NCBI RefSeq assembly: GCF_963518325.1 | Contig: NZ_CAUQJB010000026.1 | Location: 1-64,000 of the forward strand | Reading direction: 5' to 3' | DNA: 64,000 bases | Origin: Vagococcus_D sp963518325 | GTDB taxonomy: Bacteria; Bacillota; Bacilli; Lactobacillales; Vagococcaceae | Shown here: piece after piece, positions 50,427-58,621 of the stretch | Numbering within the stretch: the first letter of the stretch is position 1 | How the letters are laid out: the number at the start of each line of letters is the position of its first letter | Made by a program: the position numbers and the translations under genes | Notes under the pieces: generated by a model | Told to the model about the DNA's origin: nothing | Database searches by the model: none | Seen by the model: the letters and a program-made list of their open reading frames with translations, nothing else

Positions 50427-52949
50427 CTAAGGGCTAAAGATGGTTTCAACATCGGCACTTGTATTTTTCTTAACAGTTTGCAGCATTTGATGAATTTCTT
50501 CGTAAGGACAATAAACGAGCATTTTACCTACACGACCTCGTAAATCTAAATACAAACAATGATATTTCGGTAGATTTTTTAACCACTCAATGTTCTCATA
50601 GGTGATTTCTAGTCCTAAATGGCGAAGAATGTCCTCGCGTTCGTCTTTGTCATCGTAAGCGAAAATTCGCCCGAAGTTCCCTGTGTCGTCTTCCTCTGCG
50701 GTATCTTTAACAGATTGGGTGACAATAATAAGGGTATTGTTAAAGCTTCGACCGACTCGGCGCATAGATTTGATGATTGCCCGTCCATTTTTTGAGGAGT
50801 TGAAAATCCAACTTTCATCAAATAGAACAACCGTACTTTCTTCTCGATCACGCAAACCAAATAATTCGCAAAATTTCCCAATCGACATCATCAACATGAC
50901 TGATTTTCTCTGCGTGGCACTATAATCACTGCTAAGTGTTTCAGCACGAGGCATTTCTAGCCCTAACACTTCTAAAACTGTGACTTTATTGGTAAGATTA
51001 AGTCCTTTATTTTCACCATAGCTGAATGCCAACTCTAAAATAGAACCTTGTACTGACTTTTTAATTAAATTGGCTGTGTCTCTCACTTCTTCGTGTGTAC
51101 TTTCTAGCATAAAATCAACAACATGAAGCAATCCTATTCGTTCACCTTGATCACGTCTTTTCAATACAGTCTCAATTCCTTCTAGCATTGCCAATCTTGA
51201 TTTTTTCTCTCTGGCGCTAGTAAAATCATAGAGCTCTTCAAATAAATCTTGAGCCATGTCTTTTGCTGCTACACGATTAGGAATGAAGCAGAAGGGATCA
51301 AGCACACCTTTGTTACTGGTCTTATTTGGATCAAGTCGAACTTGATGGAAGTACTGTTGAACGAATGAACACGTATCAGGATACTTTTCTTGATAGACTG
51401 GATTGTTAATGACTGCCATAATCCAATCAAAAAATTCAGATTTTGGATCGACATAGAGACCTTTTCCATTCATCAAGACTGAAAGGAAGAAAATAAATTT
51501 AGCCAAGTAAGATTTACCATTTCCAGTTGGTCCTGTAATGGCGATATGGGGACTGTTAGCTTTTTTATCTGCAATATCATTTTGATTGCCAATAGAGGGA
51601 TTGAAGAAAACTGGCTTTCGACTAGTTTTTGCGACTTCTTTAGGAGTTAAATTTCGAGTGTTTTTCAGTTCTGAAACCATGCCGATAGGAATTCCTACAT
51701 TATCACCAATTCGATTTTCAACACCTAACAGCATTTCACTAATTCCTTCAACTGTTGTGTAGTGAAGCCAATTTTTTTCATGACCTAATTTAGTGCCAGC
51801 TAAAAATTGATGGAAGAGAAACACTTGATCGGCTAACCCTTTGACAACTTCTACATTTCGAGATTGGCATAAAGAAATGACCGTTCGAATTCGACTGCGA
51901 CATTCCTCTGGTGTTTGTCCAAAGACCGAAAAAATACCCAGCCATTTAATGACTGGGACTCTTAGATCAATTTTATTGTTCAAATCAGTTAGGGCGTAAC
52001 GATTGAACCGACTGGATTTCATTTCAGCATCGCCCATTGAGAGTGTTTCTTTTGCGCTGTTTTTCAAACGTTTGGCTGCACGAGAAGATTTACCTTTTAA
52101 TCCTCTACCGCCTTTTAATGGTTCAAAATGTCCTTTGAGTCTAAACTCTACCGGAAAGGGAAGGCTTTGTACCAATTCTGCGGCATGATTGAAAGCTAGA
52201 TTTGGTGCGAATTTGTGTATGGGAAGTAAAGCGACATAACTGGTTCCTTCAAGACTTCTTAACTTTAACAAACCTTGTTCTTCTGTTGGATCAAGAATCG
52301 TATCAGTTAAGGAGTAACTACTATTTTCAATAAATTCAAGATCAAAGGATGTTTTCATTCCACGAACATAGGAATAGCGACAGGCTTGTAACACTTCTTG
52401 TTCGCTTAGTCTACGCCCATTAACAGCCCCTACAAGTTGAAAGATTTCTGATTCTATTGAACGATATCGTTTTAAGAAATCATCATCAACGGATAGATGA
52501 TAGTGGGTAAGGGCTAATAATTTTCCTGCATAATAATCAACCGTTTCTAGCGCTTTTCCTTTGACAGAAGTTGCTGAGGATAGGCTAGATAATTTAACTC
52601 CGATATAAAATTTTTCCGTTGTAATAACTCGGAGCTGCTGTTCTAAATCGGTTAGGGTTCGCTCTACTAGGTTTTCTCCCATTTCTACTGCTTGTTCATC
52701 AAAGTTTTCAGAGAAAGCAGTTAATCGCTCTTTAAGATTGTATGAATGAGGATTTAGAAAGAGTTCAAAGTCTTCAAAGCGCCGTAAGCTCTGTAAAAAT
52801 TGATTCCACTTTTGCTTGTGTTTTTCCTGGACTTCTTTATTTTGACCAATTACATAATCACTAGGGCAAGTAAAATAAGCCCAAACCTCGTTGTCCGTTG
52901 TGAGTAGTAAATTATGATAGACCTTATGAAATGGTTGTTTGAATTTCAT
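50427..52949 (-). CDS. VirB4-like conjugation ATPase (Tn916 Orf16-like)
   Basis: ATPase of 840 residues that powers the type IV secretion-like channel. Walker A is ITGPTGNGKSYLAKF (about 473-487), Walker B is STVVLFDESWIF (about 705), and the ITQSVKD motif follows. The N-terminal half (1-440) is the family domain for membrane association. It is 15 nt after the TcpE gene with AAAGGTGG upstream of the ATG. All motifs are intact, so the transfer apparatus is probably functional. Confidence 0.92.
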   Translation of the reverse strand: MKFKQPFHKVYHNLLLTTDNEVWAYFTCPSDYVIGQNKEVQEKHKQKWNQFLQSLRRFEDFELFLNPHSYNLKERLTAFSENFDEQAVEMGENLVERTLTDLEQQLRVITTEKFYIGVKLSSLSSATSVKGKALETVDYYAGKLLALTHYHLSVDDDFLKRYRSIESEIFQLVGAVNGRRLSEQEVLQACRYSYVRGMKTSFDLEFIENSSYSLTDTILDPTEEQGLLKLRSLEGTSYVALLPIHKFAPNLAFNHAAELVQSLPFPVEFRLKGHFEPLKGGRGLKGKSSRAAKRLKNSAKETLSMGDAEMKSSRFNRYALTDLNNKIDLRVPVIKWLGIFSVFGQTPEECRSRIRTVISLCQSRNVEVVKGLADQVFLFHQFLAGTKLGHEKNWLHYTTVEGISEMLLGVENRIGDNVGIPIGMVSELKNTRNLTPKEVAKTSRKPVFFNPSIGNQNDIADKKANSPHIAITGPTGNGKSYLAKFIFFLSVLMNGKGLYVDPKSEFFDWIMAVINNPVYQEKYPDTCSFVQQYFHQVRLDPNKTSNKGVLDPFCFIPNRVAAKDMAQDLFEELYDFTSAREKKSRLAMLEGIETVLKRRDQGERIGLLHVVDFMLESTHEEVRDTANLIKKSVQGSILELAFSYGENKGLNLTNKVTVLEVLGLEMPRAETLSSDYSATQRKSVMLMMSIGKFCELFGLRDREESTVVLFDESWIFNSSKNGRAIIKSMRRVGRSFNNTLIIVTQSVKDTAEEDDTGNFGRIFAYDDKDEREDILRHLGLEITYENIEWLKNLPKYHCLYLDLRGRVGKMLVYCPYEEIHQMLQTVKKNTSADVETIFSP

Positions 52950-52963
52950 TATTTTCCACCTTT

Positions 52964-53650
52964 CTATAATAATCGAGTGATTCGCTTGCGAATAGATTGT
53001 TTGATTACTGATTGATACTGTTCTTTGAGTTTAGTGATCTCATTTATTGGAATAATGCCATCATCATAGCGTCGAAACAGTGTTTTTTTCATTAATAATA
53101 CTTCGTCATCCGTTTCAAATAGCTCATAAAATCCTTCTTCTTGTGCGTTTAAAGAGTCAAATTCATAAATTAATTCAGGAACGACAACGGCTTTTATTTC
53201 TTGTTTGAGTTGTTCAACATCTAATGTGGTCATCTTTAAGTCTCCTGTCTTTACAACAAGCTGTTTAACAGTACAGCGATGATAGATTACTTTTTCTTGT
53301 CTAAATGAGTGAAGTTGCTCATGATAGAGCGATTTGTGACCATAAGCAAAGATAAAAAGATAGGCTAGATAGTCTTTTAAGAAAATATCTGCCCGTTTTC
53401 CATCAGGCTCCACTCGGTTAAATAGCTGCACTAAACCATAGGGAATGGCGATGGAAACCATCACGACCAATTGGTTCATCCCAAAGAATAATAATAAGAG
53501 ACTGAAACTAAGTGCAAAACTAACCGTTGCGACAGTGAAGTCTTGTGCATAAACAACAAAAGGGAGATGGACATTTTTAGCAATCTCACGAATCATATAG
53601 GGTGCATTGAATGGTTCATGATAATCTAATATTTGTTTTTCTTTATTCAT
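52964..53650 (-). CDS. TcpE family conjugal transfer protein (Tn916 Orf17-like)
   Basis: Protein of 228 residues. Two hydrophobic segments (about 38-80) lie in FTVATVSFALSFSLLLLFFG and VVMVSIAIPYGLVQLF, typical of TcpE proteins, and the motif YHEPFNAPYMI near the start matches the family. The C-terminal half (about 115-228), cytoplasmic and charged, is longer than in Tn916 Orf17 as I recall it. TcpE anchors the conjugation complex to the membrane. The start is 2 nt after the preceding stop with no strong site, so translation is coupled. Confidence 0.8.
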   Translation of the reverse strand: MNKEKQILDYHEPFNAPYMIREIAKNVHLPFVVYAQDFTVATVSFALSFSLLLLFFGMNQLVVMVSIAIPYGLVQLFNRVEPDGKRADIFLKDYLAYLFIFAYGHKSLYHEQLHSFRQEKVIYHRCTVKQLVVKTGDLKMTTLDVEQLKQEIKAVVVPELIYEFDSLNAQEEGFYELFETDDEVLLMKKTLFRRYDDGIIPINEITKLKEQYQSVIKQSIRKRITRLL

Positions 53651-53652
53651 GG

Positions 53653-53991
53653 CTATAACCCAAAATAGCTTTTTAAATTAGAAAGAGAATTCAAAATACC
53701 TGTAGGATCTTTAATGACGGCATAAATAATGCCTCCAAAAAAGAGAATGGCAAAGCCCTGAATCCATTTTGAATTCAAGAATTCTTTGATGACTAAATAG
53801 ACAACTACAACGCCAAAAATAGGGGCAATCCAATCATTTAAAATATAATTACTCGCGTCTTTTGCATTTGCATCGGCATAAGCAACAGCTGACTGGGAAA
53901 AGAAGAGGAATAGGCTACTCCAAATAGCTGCTAGCCTAATCGTTAATAATTGTTTTTTTGATGATATGCTTTTGATGTTCTTTTGTGTCAT
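53653..53991 (-). CDS. TcpD-like small conjugation membrane protein
   Basis: Protein of 112 residues with three hydrophobic segments, the first (about 20-38) perhaps a signal peptide ending at AVAYADA, then about 52-65 and 75-90. Small membrane proteins of this size (TcpD, VirB2/3-like) lie directly before the TcpE gene in related elements. The start has GGAGG 7 nt upstream. The function is presumed structural, in the channel. Confidence 0.7.
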   Translation of the reverse strand: MTQKNIKSISSKKQLLTIRLAAIWSSLFLFFSQSAVAYADANAKDASNYILNDWIAPIFGVVVVYLVIKEFLNSKWIQGFAILFFGGIIYAVIKDPTGILNSLSNLKSYFGL

Positions 53992-55011
53992 TTAAATTCC
54001 TCCTTGATAATGATAGAGTGTTTCAATAAAGTACGTGTTATCTCGCTGTTTCAGCAATAGAGTCATTGTTTCTTTATGCCCCATCTTTGTTTTACTATCA
54101 AGAACATCAAACGTAACAAAGGCAAAAAGTTGTTTGTCTTTTGTAAAGGGTTCAATCTGAGGGTTGCTGATTTGATAGTCACCCGATAAAATCTCTGGCT
54201 CTTTCATAATGAATGCCATGTCCTCCAAAGAAGTGGCTACGTATTTATCAAGAAACGATTGGACAAAAGTGGTAATAGCTTTTTCTTCTTTCGTATCCAT
54301 TCGTTGATACTGAGAAATATCTAGTGTTGGTATTAGTTTTTTTCCAGAGGTTAGAGAGGGTTCCTCCGTGAAATAAGGATAATCAATTATTTTAAACGAG
54401 TGATCGTTTAATTGTATAAAGGGAATATTTAACAATGTTTGTTTCTCACTTTTTTCATAATCAGTATATTTTTCTTTGACCGTTACGTCTTTGTCGCCTT
54501 CTTTTTTCTTGATCTCATGTTCTTTTGTAACAGGAACAGTCACTTCATAAGAAATACGATATTGTGCTACAGATCGCCCCTCTGAGTTGACTAGATTATA
54601 AAAATTTGAGGAGAGTAGCTTTCGTCCAGTACCTGTATTTTTTTCTTCTTCTAAAGTAATCGTAAAATAGGTTTCTTGCAGAGTAGCTAGTCTTTTTTCA
54701 AAAGCTTGCTGGTCAGTAGGAACATTTATATAAGTTGAGATAAAGGGTTGTAAAAATTGTTTGTATAGTTCAGACGAAGTGGGAGTAGTGCTATTTTTTT
54801 CTAATTCTTTCTGAATGGTTTTTGTTAGTATCGTTTGTTCTTTGCGAATCAATCTTTGCATTTGTGTTGATTTGATAAAGCCAATAGGACCACTTATGAT
54901 TAGAAAAAGTGTCACTAGTAGAAAGAAGAGTCGAGTTGTTCTAATAGTTGCTACTTTCTCTTCTTTAGGCAAAGTAGGTTTAGGCGTCTTTTTTTCTTTG
55001 ATAAACTTCAT
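53992..55011 (-). CDS. TcpC family conjugation channel protein (Tn916 Orf13-like)
   Basis: Bitopic protein of 339 residues: a short cytoplasmic N-terminus, one membrane segment (about residues 28-46, LFFLLVTLFLIISGPIGFI) and a large outer region with two NTF2-like domains (about 95-215 and 240-335), as in TcpC of pCW3 (VirB8-like). In Tn916 the equivalent orf13 lies at the far end after the CwlT gene; here it stands upstream with TcpD and TcpE. AAGGAG precedes the ATG. Confidence 0.85.
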   Translation of the reverse strand: MKFIKEKKTPKPTLPKEEKVATIRTTRLFFLLVTLFLIISGPIGFIKSTQMQRLIRKEQTILTKTIQKELEKNSTTPTSSELYKQFLQPFISTYINVPTDQQAFEKRLATLQETYFTITLEEEKNTGTGRKLLSSNFYNLVNSEGRSVAQYRISYEVTVPVTKEHEIKKKEGDKDVTVKEKYTDYEKSEKQTLLNIPFIQLNDHSFKIIDYPYFTEEPSLTSGKKLIPTLDISQYQRMDTKEEKAITTFVQSFLDKYVATSLEDMAFIMKEPEILSGDYQISNPQIEPFTKDKQLFAFVTFDVLDSKTKMGHKETMTLLLKQRDNTYFIETLYHYQGGI

Positions 55012-55015
55012 TGAT

Positions 55016-55390
55016 TTACTCCTTTTCGATTCTTAAAAAAGAGAACCCCTTTAATTGATAAAGGAGTTCTCTTGCTGAAAGCTGTGTGCCATAAATTTTT
55101 AAACGTCTAGGTTGTGAGTTGAAGAGATAGGTGGCTTTATAAAAGTCATAGGTATAGCCGAGATAAACACCAGAATCACTATAGCGTTCTAACCCTTCAA
55201 TATAGAGACTTGTATACTTAGATAGCATTCGTTCAAAACAGACTTCTTTTTTAGGAATAAAAAACAGATTTTCTCGTTGAGTTAGTTTTTTTACAGTGAG
55301 AAATTGCCGAGCTTGTCTTTCAGGAATTTGTCCTTCTAAATAGAAAAAGCCATATTTTTTGAGTTCTTCTTTGAGATATTCCTGATTCAT
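55016..55390 (-). CDS. hypothetical ICE protein
   Basis: Soluble protein of 124 residues, rich in Tyr, Leu and Arg (KEELKKYGFFYLEGQIPERQAR, SLYIEGLERYSDSGVYLGYTYDF). I do not recognise the family. Its start overlaps the ardA stop by 4 nt and it ends 4 nt before tcpC, so it is translated with the transfer genes. It could be a second anti-restriction or regulatory factor. In Tn916 a small orf19-like gene exists but further upstream. Confidence 0.6.
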   Translation of the reverse strand: MNQEYLKEELKKYGFFYLEGQIPERQARQFLTVKKLTQRENLFFIPKKEVCFERMLSKYTSLYIEGLERYSDSGVYLGYTYDFYKATYLFNSQPRRLKIYGTQLSARELLYQLKGFSFLRIEKE

Positions 55391-55872
55391 GATAATACCT
55401 CAATAATGGTACTATCATTCGCTTGATAGAGACGTCCATCTTGGCGTAGGTCCTCACCAATTCCGTCATAGTCAATATTCCACTTGATTAAGTCAGGTAC
55501 ACCAGATAGATAGCCAAGATCATCTACCAGTTGTTCGGCATACTCTTTGTAAGAGTAACAATCAGAATAGACTTGAATATCATCAATGCTTTCAAATGCC
55601 TCTAGTAAGTCATTATAAAAACCATAATCGATTAATTCTTCTAAATACTTGATGCCTTCATGTCCTGCATGTTCATCCATTTGCTCAGCAACTTCATTCA
55701 TATATTCAAAATCTTCGAAATTGAATAATTTGATGGGTGATGAATAATCATTTACTTCATACTCTTGTCCATCTTCTAATTCTAGCTTTTCTTGTACAAC
55801 ATCCCATAGGATAGGGAGTTCAAACCAACGTCCAGTGTGGGTTTTAGGATTTTCAATATACAGTTGAATCAT
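55387..55872 (-). CDS. ardA: antirestriction protein ArdA (Tn916 Orf18-like)
   Basis: DNA-mimic protein of 161 residues, very acidic with many Asp/Glu (for example DYGFYNDLLEAFESIDDIQV). The ordered blocks ENPKTHTGRWFELPI, EYEVNDYSSPI and ELIDYGFYNDLLEA are typical of ArdA. It inhibits type I restriction enzymes and protects the incoming single-strand-derived DNA in a recipient. It lies between mobT and a small unknown gene. AGAGGTG precedes the ATG. Confidence 0.88.
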   Translation of the reverse strand: MIQLYIENPKTHTGRWFELPILWDVVQEKLELEDGQEYEVNDYSSPIKLFNFEDFEYMNEVAEQMDEHAGHEGIKYLEELIDYGFYNDLLEAFESIDDIQVYSDCYSYKEYAEQLVDDLGYLSGVPDLIKWNIDYDGIGEDLRQDGRLYQANDSTIIEVLS

Positions 55873-55885
55873 AAATTTTCACCTC

Positions 55886-57163
55886 TCAATTAAATAAAAA
55901 TTGTGCTAATAGTTGCTCGACTTCTTCTTGTGTGACAGTGACAGAAGGGGACGTGTTTTCTTGGGGGGCTTCTTGTACTAATAGCTCTTTGATGGTCGTT
56001 GTTAATTTTGCTAGTTCTTCTTGATCTTTCTCTTTTAACTCTGCTTGCTGGATTCGAGACATTAATTCATTTGTGCCAAATGTTTGATCCATGATCCAAA
56101 TTTTCTTTAATGTTGGAGCTAGATAATTAAAAAGCCATCGAAGAGCTTTTTCATAATTGGGTTTTTCACCTTTCATGGTTAAACGCAGTTCCTGCATACT
56201 TTCAATAACCATACGCCAGTTTTGACTATAGTGAGTGCGAATCCCTTGTTTATCGGAATCAAAGACTTTTAATGAAGTATCGATCAACTCTCTAGCAACC
56301 CATTCTATAGTTTCCCCAGTGGATAATAGATATTCTACAAAGAGATAGGCTTTTTCATTCGCAAGTCGAATTTCATAGCGATTTTTGATACCATATTTTT
56401 GATGCACCATTTTAACAGACAGTTCTTCTTTTTTTGCCAACTCATAATCTTTTTCATAGAAATTAAGGTAAAAAGGAGATTGTCTAGAACCAAAATAGAG
56501 AGACAATCCTTTGTTCCTACGTTCTCCTTTTTTTAACGAAAAACCACCTTTGTAATCAAAATTACGAAAGGTGGTGTCCACTAATCCTTGTTCATATTTT
56601 AGTTTTAATTCATGTAGATCATAATTCGGGTACAGCTCTGAGAGCATTTCATCTAAAGCAATATCAATTCGAGTAATCTTTGTGTCTATCAAAATTCCTC
56701 TGCCAAAAAGATCATCTTGATAAAGTCTCCAAAAGAAATCATTCCACGTTTCTTTTCTCTCTTCTAGAATTAGTTCATATTCTCGGCATCCTTGCCCTCT
56801 TAATTCAATCATGACCCCCATATTAATATCATTGGGATTTGAGAAAATAAATATTTCACTAAAGAAATAGGTTTCTGTGTAATGATTTAATCCATATTCT
56901 CGATAACCAAAAACAGAAGAATCCATTTTTAGTACTTTTTCAATCACTTCTTCTGGTGAATTAAGTTTGAACCGTACTCTGAGAAAGTCAATTTTTGCTT
57001 CCATTGGTAGTATTCCGCCATCTAAGTTGAATTGGTCATGAATCTTTTTTACTAAATGTTTGCTAGGTTTCTTCTTATCATTTTCTAGCTTTGATAAAAA
57101 TGATTTTGTAACACCTAACTTTTGAGCGAGTTCTTGTTGGCTTAGTTTGAATTGCTTTCTCAA
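55886..57163 (-). CDS. MobT relaxase with N-terminal Xre domain (Tn916 Orf20-like)
   Basis: Rep-family relaxase of at least 425 residues. Residues 1-50 are a helix-turn-helix (KLSQQELAQKLGVTKSFLSKLEN); about 60-340 is the replication-initiation-factor domain (DFLRVRF, ITRIDIALDEML, GLSLYFGSRQ with catalytic region YEKDYE). It nicks oriT at 58313-58460 and can start replication. The listed start is a TTG (57163), but the first helix continues upstream in frame (ITNNEIRKLRKQF) to an ATA at 57185-57187, 8 nt from GGAGG (57196-57200), so a non-AUG start is likely. Confidence 0.88.
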   Translation of the reverse strand: MRKQFKLSQQELAQKLGVTKSFLSKLENDKKKPSKHLVKKIHDQFNLDGGILPMEAKIDFLRVRFKLNSPEEVIEKVLKMDSSVFGYREYGLNHYTETYFFSEIFIFSNPNDINMGVMIELRGQGCREYELILEERKETWNDFFWRLYQDDLFGRGILIDTKITRIDIALDEMLSELYPNYDLHELKLKYEQGLVDTTFRNFDYKGGFSLKKGERRNKGLSLYFGSRQSPFYLNFYEKDYELAKKEELSVKMVHQKYGIKNRYEIRLANEKAYLFVEYLLSTGETIEWVARELIDTSLKVFDSDKQGIRTHYSQNWRMVIESMQELRLTMKGEKPNYEKALRWLFNYLAPTLKKIWIMDQTFGTNELMSRIQQAELKEKDQEELAKLTTTIKELLVQEAPQENTSPSVTVTQEEVEQLLAQFLFN

Positions 57164-57249
57164 TTTCCGTATTTCATTATTCGTTATAAAAATTTCCTCC
57201 TATCTGTTTCTTTATACTAAACACTGCTATTATCAGTTTTTTGTGTGTT

Positions 57250-57278
57250 TTGACAAGTAAAGTTGCCATGTTTATAAG
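57250..57278 (+). promoter_or_regulatory. promoter of the Xre regulator gene
   Basis: TTGACA (57250-57255) and TATAAG (57273-57278) are 17 bp apart, 39 nt before the ATG at 57317. Confidence 0.6.
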
Positions 57279-57316
57279 GAATTTATTTTGATATACTGGG
57301 TTTGAGGTGATCAAAC

Positions 57317-58210
57317 ATGAATAACATGTACAAAAATAATCTATTGACTATTTTAAAAGAGAAAAACATTAGCCAAACACGTTTATCAAATGAAACTGGG
57401 ATTTCTAGACAAACTATTAGTAAAATCATCAAAGATGAATTTTATGGAATGAGTATTCATACGTTTGTAACGTTAATCAGTTACCTTGAAGTTGATCTCT
57501 ATGAATTAGGAGAAATCAATAATGAATTTACTTTTGCTAATGAACAACGATACAAAGTGGCATTTAATGAACGAAATCTAGCTCTGTTAAATAAGATTCT
57601 CTCAAAAAAACTACATCTATCTTTTCATTTTCATCCGTATTCTTCAAACTGTTGCTTAAACATTGATTCAAAAAAGTATTCTAACAAATTCGACTTTTCG
57701 GGAAACATAAGAATTAATGCTGACCCTAAAGAACTCATTTTTGAAATTATTGATTTTGATTTATGGAAAATTTCAGAGACAGTTTCTTTTGACGAATTCT
57801 TTGATTTTTATCAATCCTTTATTTTAGCTTTAGAAAATTATGCTGAGCAACTGGGATTCAACAGAATCATTTTCAATGTTGACTCCTATATTGATCCAGA
57901 ATTACAGGTAATTATTTTTCCTAGAAAAGTAAATAATACAGATTTAAAAGCTTTAATTCAGGATTCTTCATATGATTCTAGAAAGAATGAATTAATGAAA
58001 CTCTCCGTCCTTAAATTATCTGGCTATGGGCTTAAAAATAGCCATGAAGATGAAGAAAGTGAACTGCTTAAAAATGCAATCAATAACCAAATCGACTCTA
58101 TGCATCATCTAACAATTTTAGAAAAAGAAAAATTACGATTAAATCTGATGAAAAAGAGCTCGCTTCATAAAGACTATCATGTAAAAAAATACTTCAAATA
58201 CATTAATTAA
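57317..58210 (+). CDS. Xre family transcriptional regulator with large C-terminal domain
   Basis: Protein of 297 residues. Residues 1-70 are a Cro/CI-type helix-turn-helix (LKEKNISQTRLSNETGISRQTISKIIKDEF). The remaining 220 residues are not a known ligand domain to me; they contain CCLNIDSKKYSNKFDFSGNI and alternating strands and helices. It is divergent from mobT, placed before oriT, so it may regulate transfer. GAGGTG precedes the ATG. It is not part of the standard Tn916 gene set. Confidence 0.75.
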   Translation: MNNMYKNNLLTILKEKNISQTRLSNETGISRQTISKIIKDEFYGMSIHTFVTLISYLEVDLYELGEINNEFTFANEQRYKVAFNERNLALLNKILSKKLHLSFHFHPYSSNCCLNIDSKKYSNKFDFSGNIRINADPKELIFEIIDFDLWKISETVSFDEFFDFYQSFILALENYAEQLGFNRIIFNVDSYIDPELQVIIFPRKVNNTDLKALIQDSSYDSRKNELMKLSVLKLSGYGLKNSHEDEESELLKNAINNQIDSMHHLTILEKEKLRLNLMKKSSLHKDYHVKKYFKYIN

Positions 58211-58312
58211 TAGGGTTGACCGTAACTCCAAAAATAGTTGACCAAATTTTCACCATAGAAAATGCTTACTAAATCAATCATTTGCAAAGTATCTTGACTT
58301 ATTTTCTTAAAA

Positions 58313-58460
58313 GTTACCCCCATGTTATTAAGCGGGGGTAACAGGTTAGAGCGAGCGCTGCTCGCCCTAACCACGCACAGTCATAGTCAGGAAACCTGCC
58401 TATTCCTTTTCGTTCTACCGCCACACACCAAAGTGTGCGGCTTTCACAAGGAAACCTTGT
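58313..58460. other. origin of transfer (oriT) region
   Basis: Five inverted repeats occur in 148 bp: GTTACCCCC / GGGGGTAAC (58313-58321 / 58334-58342); GGTTAG-a-GCGAGC / GCTCGC-c-CTAACC (58344-58356 / 58360-58372); CAGG / CCTG (58388-58398); CACAC / GTGTG in a CCACACACCAAAGTGTG context (near 58421-58440); ACAAGG / CCTTGT (58446-58460). The place between the MobT and coupling-protein genes, and the CACACCAAAGTGTG core, match my memory of the Tn916 oriT. The flanking part 58211-58312 and 58461-58621 shows no gene. Confidence 0.8.
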
Positions 58461-58621
58461 TCATAACGAAGCGAAAGATAACGAATACCAATTTCACTAA
58501 CTTATACATCGTGAAAATGATACTGAGTAGGTAAGCTGGTTATCTGTAAATATAATAGAAAATTTACTAAAAACAATAAATTTGTTATTATAAAGTAAAC
58601 GCTTGCTTAGGGGGACTTTAA

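Noticed and set aside
58322..58534. 70-codon frame across the oriT
   Set aside because: It lies over the inverted repeats that define oriT and has no ribosome-binding site; coding is not supported.
58597..58612. cre-like sequence before the 58622 gene (TAAACGCTTGC)
   Set aside because: Three mismatches to the consensus outside the central CG; background level in AT-rich DNA.
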